A program made the translations under genes and the position numbers. A DNA stretch of 64,000 bases from contig NZ_CP084463.1 of assembly GCF_020405185.1 (NCBI RefSeq), positions 1 through 64,000 of the forward strand, read 5' to 3'. Below are positions 58,370 through 64,000 of the stretch, in pieces. Origin of the DNA: Halomicrobium salinisoli. GTDB taxonomy: Archaea > Halobacteriota > Halobacteria > Halobacteriales > Haloarculaceae. The stretch's first letter is position 1, and every line of letters starts with the position of its first letter. The notes under the pieces are model-generated. The model was not told where the DNA came from, ran no database searches, and saw only the letters and a program-made list of their open reading frames with translations.

Positions 58370-59306
58370 TGTGCGTTCCTCGGGTACGGCCCGACTAACG
58401 GGTTTCGTCTAGGAACGTGACTCGCTGGAACTGCCACCGTGGTGACGACCGCTTTCAGCCAACTCCCTGGAACCCTTGCAGCAACAGCAAACTCCCAGAA
58501 AGCCCTCGGCCCGCTCTCTTGAACCAACACTGCAGAGGACACCCAGAAAGCCCTCGGCCCGCTCGCGGCCGCTCCGTCGGATACCCTCACTGCGTTCGGG
58601 TAGTGCCGACGGAGCGACTCCCCTCCGGCGCGAGCGGCCCTCGCCCTTTCATCCACCAGGACCGCAGGCCTGCCCTTCCCCGGGTTCTCGCGGTTGCACC
58701 GCGAGGTCCGAGGGACCTTCGGTCCCTCGCTACGCGGCACGGAGGCCGCTCCCGGCCGCGGTGCGGGAGGAAGCGTGTCGCGCCGCCAGGCGCGACCGGG
58801 GAGGGGTGGTGGTCTTATCCGCTCGCGCCCTCGTGGCGCGAGCAATGCTGTCCCTGGCGGATGAAAGGGCGAGGCGCGGTCGACGAAGCCCGACCCCGCA
58901 AGCACCGCAGCCGTAGGCGAGGAGCGCAGCGGTGGTCTTCGTGAGCGTAGCGAACGAAGGCAGGGAAGTCGCAGCCCGCGCAACGGAGTGAGCAGGACCG
59001 TCTTCCCGTGGTCGCGCGAGTCGAGCGGGTCGAGGGCTTTCTGGGTGTTGTCTCTGATTCCTGAGAGCGGGTCGAGGGCTTTCCGGGTGTTCACAGCTGT
59101 CGCATCGCTTCCAGAGACTACGTCGAGAACGAACGCTCTGTCCGGTCTATCGCCGACTGCTGCTGGCGGAAGGACTTACCTTCCTGAAAACCATATTATA
59201 AGAGTGTACCGGAGGGCGCGTCAGAAACCCGGAGAAGAGGCGCCCTCGCGGCGGCGCAATACATATATGCGGGGACCTACTTGTAATCAATAGAGGGATT
59301 ACCACA
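58370..59306. other. Long non-coding region with nested family A repeats
   Basis: The largest gene-free gap in the window (937 bp). Most of it is a composite inverted-repeat structure (58494-59087), described separately. The last 200 bp hold the promoter of the HTH regulator: an ACATATATGC box (59261-59270) and a GAGGGA ribosome-binding-like site 9 bp before the ATG. Apparent reading frames inside the repeat are Arg/Pro-rich on both strands and are not supported as genes. Confidence 0.75.
58494..59087. repeat. Family A composite inverted repeat, copy 3 (doubly nested)
   Basis: Outer 25-bp arms start CCCAGAAAGCCCTCGGCCC at 58494-58518 and pair with 59063-59087 (2 mismatches). Inner 27-bp arms, again ACACCCAGAAAGCCCTCG..., are at 58539-58565 and 59022-59047 (1 mismatch). 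Deeper arms CCTCGCCCTTTCATCC... at 58639-58662 pair with 58850-58874, and a GCTCCGTCGG/CCGACGGAGC stem is at 58571-58616. Two sets of ends suggest an element inside an element. Confidence 0.85.
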
Positions 59307-60272
59307 ATGTCACGGTCGGCACTGGTCGGCAACGTTACGGCCATGCTCGAGGACGCGGGGTTTATCGTGAGCGACCGGTGTGCGATCCGACCGAAGAGCT
59401 TCGACGTGGCGGCCCGCCGCGGCGAGGACGTGCTGCTGGTGAAGATTCTGGGCAACATCGACGCCTTCGACGCGGGGACCGGCGCCGAGATGCGGCGGCT
59501 GGGCACCTATCTGAACGCGACGCCGATGGTCATCGGCCTGCGGACGCGCGACGAGGACCTCAAGCCGGGCGTGACCTACTTCCGCCACGGCGTGCCCGTC
59601 CTGTCGCCGGACACGGCGCTGGACCTGTTCGTCGAGGAGGTGCCGCCGCTGATCTACGCCGCGCCGGGCGGCCTGTACGTCAACATCGACAGCGAGGTGC
59701 TGGAGGACGCACGCGAGGACCGGGACTGGTCGCTGGGGCGGCTGGCCAAGGAGCTCGGCGTCTCCCGGCGGACCGTCTCGAAGTACGAGGACGGCATGGA
59801 CGCCTCCGTCGAGGTCGCCGCCGAGCTCGAAGAGCTGTTCGACGCGCCGCTGACCGCGCCCGTCGACGTCCTCGAGGGCGCCGACGAGGTCCGCGACGAG
59901 GGGGAGACGCCCGACGACCCGGAGGTCGACCCCGAGGACGAGCCCATCGTCACCGTGTTCACCCGGATCGGCTACGAGGTCCACCCGACCGACCGGGCGC
60001 CGTTCAAGACCGTCTCCGAGACCGACCGCACGCCCGAGCAGCTGCTGACGGGCCACTCGGAGTTCACCAAGACCGCGGAGAAGCGCGCCCGGATCATGTC
60101 CTCTGTCGGCACGGTCACGCACACCCGATCGCTGTACGTCGTCGACGACGCCACCCGGGAGTCCGTCGACGGCACCGCCATCGTCGAGGAGGCGGAGATC
60201 GAGGACATCGACGACCCCGACGAACTGCGGGACCTGATCATGGACCGCGGCGAGTACGAGGAGCCCGCCTGA
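59307..60272 (+). CDS. Archaeal XRE-type HTH regulator
   Basis: A 321-residue protein of a conserved archaeal HTH-regulator family. The N-terminal 130 residues ([40 protein letters not shown]) form a restriction-endonuclease-like or ligand-binding domain. A Cro/CI-type HTH follows at about 140-200 ([22 protein letters not shown]). An acidic linker and a C-terminal domain come next ([20 protein letters not shown]). It may control its own or nearby genes. Its promoter has TATATG 41 bp and a GAGGGA site 9 bp before the ATG, so it is a leadered transcript, unlike many genes here. Confidence 0.85.
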   Translation: MSRSALVGNVTAMLEDAGFIVSDRCAIRPKSFDVAARRGEDVLLVKILGNIDAFDAGTGAEMRRLGTYLNATPMVIGLRTRDEDLKPGVTYFRHGVPVLSPDTALDLFVEEVPPLIYAAPGGLYVNIDSEVLEDAREDRDWSLGRLAKELGVSRRTVSKYEDGMDASVEVAAELEELFDAPLTAPVDVLEGADEVRDEGETPDDPEVDPEDEPIVTVFTRIGYEVHPTDRAPFKTVSETDRTPEQLLTGHSEFTKTAEKRARIMSSVGTVTHTRSLYVVDDATRESVDGTAIVEEAEIEDIDDPDELRDLIMDRGEYEEPA

Positions 60273-60397
60273 GGCGGGCGTTCGAGTCCCGTCCCGCTCC
60301 CGCAGCGTTCTCCCGTCGCCGTCCCGGTGAGCGGCGACTCCGGCCGCGAAACCGCCCGCGGGCAGCGGCGAGAACGGCGCTCGGCGCCAGCACTCAC

Positions 60398-60409
60398 CAA
60401 ATATATTTG
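60398..60409 (+). promoter_or_regulatory. Palindromic TATA box of the small zinc protein gene
   Basis: CAAATATATTTG, a perfect 12-bp palindrome centred about 35 bp before the GTG at 60439. Its symmetry would let TBP bind in either direction, so direction must come from flanking BRE sequence. Confidence 0.6.
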
Positions 60410-60438
60410 GGCGAAACGGGATTGGCGGGACTGTTCTC

Positions 60439-60579
60439 GTGTCGCCTGTGGGCGAGTACATCGAGTGCATCGACTGCGGGTTCGTTCTTCGGGCGGCGAC
60501 CGACGACGAACCCGTTCCCAGGCGGGTGGAATCGTGTCCAGAGTGTGACGGCACGACGTTCGAGTTCACCGGGGAGTGA
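60439..60579 (+). CDS. Tiny zinc-binding protein
   Basis: A 46-residue protein with IECIDCGFVLRA and ESCPECDGTTFEF: two C-x-x-C pairs 22 residues apart in an acidic chain. It starts at a GTG (60439) downstream of a palindromic TATA box. It resembles the many one-domain haloarchaeal zinc proteins; function unknown. It lies between the HTH regulator and a convergent glutaredoxin-like gene. Confidence 0.7.
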   Translation: MSPVGEYIECIDCGFVLRAATDDEPVPRRVESCPECDGTTFEFTGE

Positions 60580-60717
60580 ACGACTGCGGGCCGACGCGGA
60601 CACCGTTTTCAGAGCGCCGCGGCGTCCGACGTCTCCGTGGCCGGCCGAGTACGGGCATCGACCGCGAGCGCAGCGGCTGTCGATCGGTGAACGCGGGAAA
60701 ACGGCTCCCGAACGACG

Positions 60718-60978
60718 CTACGCCGAGGCGCCGTCGCTGTAGTTCTCTTCGAGATACTCGACGATGTCGTCGGACTCGGGCATCCCCTCGACGCCGTTGT
60801 CCTCGTCGACGAGCACGGGCACGCCCGTCTGGCCCGACACCTCCTCGACCTCGTCGCGCTCGCTGTGGGAGCTCGGAACCATGTGCGACTCGTAGTCGAG
60901 GTCCAGCTCGTCGAGCTTGGTCTTGACTTTCGCGCAGTACGGGCAGCCCTCGAGTTCGTACAGTTCCAGGTTCGGCAT
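60718..60978 (-). CDS. Glutaredoxin-like thiol protein
   Basis: An 86-residue thioredoxin-fold protein with the active site GCPYCAKVKTKL (C-x-x-C), the cis-Pro segment GQTGVPVLVDEDNG and PESDDIVEYLEENY. It is a paralogue of the protein at 39172-39444, with the same length and the same two-part layout. Probable disulfide reductase working with the haloarchaeal low-molecular-weight thiol. The ATG at 60976-60978 is chosen over one three codons earlier. It is convergent with the zinc protein gene. Confidence 0.87.
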   Translation of the reverse strand: MPNLELYELEGCPYCAKVKTKLDELDLDYESHMVPSSHSERDEVEEVSGQTGVPVLVDEDNGVEGMPESDDIVEYLEENYSDGASA

Positions 60979-61057
60979 CACTGTCACCTAGCCCGCGCAT
61001 GCCTTTCAGACCACCGGTGGCGTGCGCGAGGAACGCATCTGCGGGCGCAGGCGAGCG

Positions 61058-62488
61058 TCAGTCAGCCCGCTCGCGGTCGCCGACGCGGTCGGCGGCGCGG
61101 TCCCGGAGGTCGCCGAGCCGACGGCGGACGCCGCGGCGGTGGGCGACGAGTTCGGCCAGTCCCCAGGGGACGGCCACGGCGGCGCCGACGGTGAGGAAGG
61201 CGAAGGACCACCGCGAGAGCCAGATGGGCCGGACGAACGGCGTGATGTGCGACCACCGCTTGATGACCCAGGAGAGGGTCCCCTCGCCGGGGAGACCGTC
61301 GACGGCGCCGAGCATGATCTCGGCGGGCGTGCGCTGGTTGGCGGGGCCGCTCTCGGCGCCGCCGTGGACGGTGTAGTTACCGGAGGCGTTCAGCTGTCGG
61401 ATGGTCGGCCCGTTCGACTCGTCGCCGGTCCCGATCCGCTCGGCGTCGTAGGGCGCCCAGGGGGCGTGGTACTCCCAGACGACCTCCCCTTCGGGCGTGA
61501 TCTCGACGACGCGGTGGTGGAGCGTGTCGGTCACGAGCGTGTTGCCGTTCGGGAGCCGATCGGCGTCCCGCGGCCAGTTGAAGCCGTCGACGGACCAGGT
61601 ACGGACCCACTGGCCGCCGCTCTCGGCGGGCGTGCTGTAGGCGTCCTCGGGCACCGAGTCGTTGGCCATCCGGGTGTACTCGACGACGCGGTCGTTCTCG
61701 GAGTCGGCCACGATCATGGTCTCGGTGCCGTTGCGCTGGAGCATGTCGGGGTTGTGCTGCTCGTAGAGGGTGTCGTGGTCGCCGTCCTCGCCGAGCCGGC
61801 GGACGATCTCGCCGCTCTCCCGATCGACCACGATCGACTGGTCGAAGTTCCGCGGGCTGGCCATGTACCGGCCCTCGCCGACCTTCTCGACGTCGTTGAC
61901 GTGCGTCCAGTCCTCGGCGAAGCCGCCGGCCGTCGAGTTGGGGTAGTGCTCGCGGAAGGTCCACTCCCAGGTGACCTCGTCGCTCTCGAGGTCGTAGACG
62001 AAGATGCGGTCGTTACTGACGCCGTCCTCGTACTTGCGCATGTTCGCGACCAGCAGCTGGTCGTCGTTGATCAGGTCGACGTCGTGCGTGTCGGCGGCGT
62101 CCAGCCGCTGGGTCCAGACCCGCGTGTCGTTGTCGGGGTCGTACTCGAAGACGATGGTGTCGCCCGGGACCGTCGAGGTCACGAGGACGTTGCCGTTCTC
62201 GAGGGGGTCGACGTCGTAGAACCAGGTCGCGTTCTCGCCGCTGGGCAGGCGCCACTGGGTCTGTCCCTCGGGACCGGCCGAGACCAGCCGGGCGGGCTTC
62301 TTGACGTTGCGCTCGCCCTGGAAGTGGAATCCCTGCACGCTGACGAGAGTGTCGTTGTCCGCCGGTTCGTCGATCGCTCCCGGCCCGAGCGTGGTGGGGT
62401 CGTGGCCGGCGGCGGTGACGACCGCGGCCAGCAGACAGAGCCCCACGACGGTGCCGAGGGCAAAACGGAGGGCGCGCCACCGGTTCAT
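61058..62488 (-). CDS. Arylsulfotransferase (ASST)-family membrane-anchored protein
   Basis: A 476-residue protein with an N-terminal hydrophobic helix (LRFALGTVVGLCLLAAVVTA, signal anchor) and a C-terminal helix (WSFAFLTVGAAVAVPWGLAE) before a basic tail. Between them lies a six-bladed beta-propeller of the arylsulfotransferase type: GENATWFYDVDPLENGNVLV, DTHDVDLINDDQLLVANM, and RDADRLPNGNTLVTDTLHHR. The bacterial catalytic His is not assignable with certainty. The domain faces outward; the substrate is unknown. It could equally be a non-enzymatic propeller. The family A repeat lies just beyond its 5' end. Confidence 0.8.
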   Translation of the reverse strand: MNRWRALRFALGTVVGLCLLAAVVTAAGHDPTTLGPGAIDEPADNDTLVSVQGFHFQGERNVKKPARLVSAGPEGQTQWRLPSGENATWFYDVDPLENGNVLVTSTVPGDTIVFEYDPDNDTRVWTQRLDAADTHDVDLINDDQLLVANMRKYEDGVSNDRIFVYDLESDEVTWEWTFREHYPNSTAGGFAEDWTHVNDVEKVGEGRYMASPRNFDQSIVVDRESGEIVRRLGEDGDHDTLYEQHNPDMLQRNGTETMIVADSENDRVVEYTRMANDSVPEDAYSTPAESGGQWVRTWSVDGFNWPRDADRLPNGNTLVTDTLHHRVVEITPEGEVVWEYHAPWAPYDAERIGTGDESNGPTIRQLNASGNYTVHGGAESGPANQRTPAEIMLGAVDGLPGEGTLSWVIKRWSHITPFVRPIWLSRWSFAFLTVGAAVAVPWGLAELVAHRRGVRRRLGDLRDRAADRVGDRERAD

Positions 62489-62873
62489 CGGGTGGTCCGA
62501 GGGGCGGCCCCGCTAACCCTCTTGTGGTTCGGACCCGGTGGTGTGTGGTTCGCTTGATGGTGCAGTGACCGGGAGTGCGAACAGCCAGAAAGCCCCCAGT
62601 CGCTCCGGTCGAGGGACTCGCTGCGCGCTTCCCTCACTCCGTTCGGTCCAGTGCTTGCTTCGTCCGTCTTCCCGGAGCGACTGGCCCCTTTCAGTCCCGC
62701 CCGATGCCGGCTGGTCAACCGGCGCTGGGCGGGACTGAAAGGGGCGGCCGGCTACACGATGGCGGACGACGCAAGCACCGCAGCGAAGCGAGGAGCGCAG
62801 CGAGTCCCCCGAGTGTAGCCGGCCGGGGCTTTCCGGCTCTCTTACGCTGAAACTACAAAATACGATATCGCAC
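62489..62873. other. Intergenic region with family A inverted repeat
   Basis: It contains no supported gene. Most of the 385 bp is the family A element at 62583-62838. About 90 bp next to the arylsulfotransferase-like start are GC-rich and contain no clear TATA box; 35 bp next to the permease stop are AT-rich. Confidence 0.65.
62583..62838. repeat. Family A long nested inverted repeat, copy 4 (two lobes)
   Basis: Outer arms AGCCAGAAAGCCCC (62583-62596) and GGGGCTTTCCGGCT at the far end pair with one mismatch. The inner 18-bp arms CCCCTTTCAGTCCCGCCC (62685-62702) and 62727-62744 are perfect. Each lobe has its own tag pair: CCAGTCGCTCCGG (62596-62608) with 62672-62684, and GGCCGGCTACAC (62746-62757) with 62813-62824. 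The element begins 35 bp after the NCS2 permease stop. Confidence 0.9.
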
Positions 62874-64000
62874 CTAGGCCAGCACGTTCGTCCGGAGGAC
62901 GAAGTAGCCGACGAAGGCGACGGCCAGGGCCCACTGTCCGAGGAGGACGTCGTCGGCCTCGCCCTGGGCGGCCTTGACGACCGGGTAGGAGATGATGCCG
63001 GCCGCGATGCCGTATGCGATGGAGTAGGTGAAGGGCATCACGATGATGGTCAGCGCCGCCGGGACCGCGTTGGCGAAGTCGTCCCACTCGATGTCGACGA
63101 CGTTGCGCATCAGCAGGACGGCCACGACCACGAGCGCGATGTGGGAGGCGTACTGCGGGATGCCGGCCGCGAGCGGGACCACGACCAGCGACGCGAGGAA
63201 GAGGCCGGCGACGGTCAGCGCCGTCAGCCCGGTCCGGCCGCCCGCCTCGACGCCCGTCGCCGACTCGACGTAGGTCGTCACGGTGGAGGTGCCGAGCATG
63301 CCGCCGACGGTGGTGCCGACCGCGTCGGCCATCAGCGGTTTGTCGATGTCCGGGAAGTTGCCGTCCTCGTCGAGGAAGCCGCCGGCCTGGCCGACGCCGA
63401 CCAGCGTCCCGGCGGTGTCGAAGAAGTCGACGAAGAAGAACGTCACCACGACCAGCGCGAAGGTGAAGGCCTCGACGTTCTGGAAGCCCTGGATAAACGC
63501 GCCGGCCAGCGGCGTGATGTCGTATTGCGCGGAGGGGAGCGACTCCGGCGCGAGCACGCCGCTGGGGACGACGCCGGTGATCGTCAGCCCCCAGCCGGCG
63601 AGCGTCGTCAGGACGATGCCGATGATGATCGCGCCGCGGATACCCGCCGCGTAGAGGATGAACGTCAGGAAGAGCCCGAGCACCGAGAGGATGGCCACGG
63701 GGTCGCTCGCGACGGTGCCCAGCGTGACGAGCGTCGCCGGGTCGTCGACGACGATCCCCATCGCCTGGAGGCCGATGATCGCCAGGAACAGTCCGATCCC
63801 CGTTCCCACCGCGAACTTCACCGGTTGGGGGAACAGTTTGATGACGTACTCGCGGGCGCCGACCGCGGTCAGGATGATGAACAGGATCCCCTCGACGACG
63901 ACGGCGGCCAGCGCCGTCTGCCAGGGGATCCCCATGATCCCGACGACGGTGATGGCGAAGAAGGCGTTCAGCCCCAGCCCGGGCGCCAGCCCGAACGGTC
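62874..64000 (-). CDS. NCS2-family nucleobase permease (AzgA-like), truncated by window edge
   Basis: The C-terminal 375 residues or so of a purine/xanthine-type permease. The chain enters from the window edge with FGLAPGLGLNAFFAITVVG, the conserved NCS2 P-x-G-L-A-P-G-x-G-x-N motif, and continues with about ten hydrophobic helices, including VVVTFFFVDFFDTAGTLVGV and LGTSTVTTYVESATGV, the AzgA-type substrate signatures. It probably imports adenine, guanine or hypoxanthine by proton symport. The start codon lies beyond 64000. The family A repeat follows 35 bp after the stop. Confidence 0.92.
   Translation of the reverse strand, partial: PFGLAPGLGLNAFFAITVVGIMGIPWQTALAAVVVEGILFIILTAVGAREYVIKLFPQPVKFAVGTGIGLFLAIIGLQAMGIVVDDPATLVTLGTVASDPVAILSVLGLFLTFILYAAGIRGAIIIGIVLTTLAGWGLTITGVVPSGVLAPESLPSAQYDITPLAGAFIQGFQNVEAFTFALVVVTFFFVDFFDTAGTLVGVGQAGGFLDEDGNFPDIDKPLMADAVGTTVGGMLGTSTVTTYVESATGVEAGGRTGLTALTVAGLFLASLVVVPLAAGIPQYASHIALVVVAVLLMRNVVDIEWDDFANAVPAALTIIVMPFTYSIAYGIAAGIISYPVVKAAQGEADDVLLGQWALAVAFVGYFVLRTNVLA

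Noticed and set aside
58417..58944. Open frames inside the family A composite repeat
   Set aside because: They exist on both strands because the DNA is palindromic; the composition is not protein-like.

Overview
The window is a haloarchaeal chromosome segment (class Halobacteria). The evidence is the very high G+C content, strongly Asp/Glu-rich proteins, archaeal information-processing genes (TBP, aIF2-gamma, Rpo7/RpoE1, Spt4, an RFC-like small subunit, L40e, thermosome, TiaS, Tsr3), bacterio-opsin-activator (bat) type HTH regulators, many tiny Cys-rich zinc proteins, and TATA boxes placed about 26-32 bp upstream of start codons, as expected for leaderless transcripts. The genus cannot be fixed from the sequence alone; a member of or near the Haloarculaceae is plausible. 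About 78 protein genes and one tRNA gene are supported. No rRNA operon, CRISPR array, insertion sequence or provirus was seen, so this is core chromosome.

Layout. 0-5.7 kb: RFC-like clamp-loader subunit, MOSC protein, GNAT acetyltransferase, PhnP-like metallo-hydrolase, membrane proteins and a DUF5787-like protein. 5.9-8.9 kb: a tightly packed expression operon (aIF2-gamma, PIN protein, RpoE1, Spt4, dephospho-CoA kinase). 8.9-12.2 kb: tRNA G10 methyltransferase, TBP, small zinc proteins and membrane proteins. 12.3-17 kb: AAA ATPase and two divergent cation/proton antiporters. 17-22.9 kb: hydrolases, a secreted Tat-dependent GH5-like glycosidase with dockerin, and a bat-type regulator. 23-28.6 kb: SerS, CPBP protease, PRC-barrel protein, a redoxin fused to a long acidic tail, and Tsr3. 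28.9-41.4 kb: response regulator, enolase-like protein, L40e, UDG, HisH, redoxins and glutaredoxin-like proteins, HTH regulators, SWIM protein, Cas4-like protein, Sua5, CNNM/CorC transporter. 41.4-49 kb: signal peptidase, amino-acid dehydrogenase-like protein, universal stress protein, thermosome, tRNA-Ser, RidA. 49-56.7 kb: threonine deaminase, potassium channel, citrate synthase, PhoU/TrkA-C protein, aspartoacylase-like protein. 57-64 kb: TiaS, HTH regulator, zinc protein, glutaredoxin-like protein, arylsulfotransferase-like protein and a truncated NCS2 permease.

The most unusual content is intergenic. Two unrelated families of structured repeats are present. Family B (four copies) is a three-hairpin element that begins within a base or two of gene 3' ends. 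It has a conserved oligo-T start and a conserved A-rich core, and its stems change sequence from copy to copy while still pairing. Family A (four copies) is a long nested inverted repeat; its arms carry copy-specific tag sequences that are again present in complementary pairs. A 67-bp tandem repeat after tsr3 forms three hairpins with compensatory stem changes. Two genes (tiaS and ilvA) have diverged duplicates of their last roughly 20 codons just downstream, one of them on the far side of a family B element.

Functionally the genes are mostly housekeeping: translation and tRNA/rRNA modification, transcription, potassium and proton homeostasis suited to a salt-in strategy, thiol redox proteins, protein folding and a little central metabolism. 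Regulation appears to rest on bat-type and winged-helix HTH proteins and on several palindromic sites near TATA boxes.
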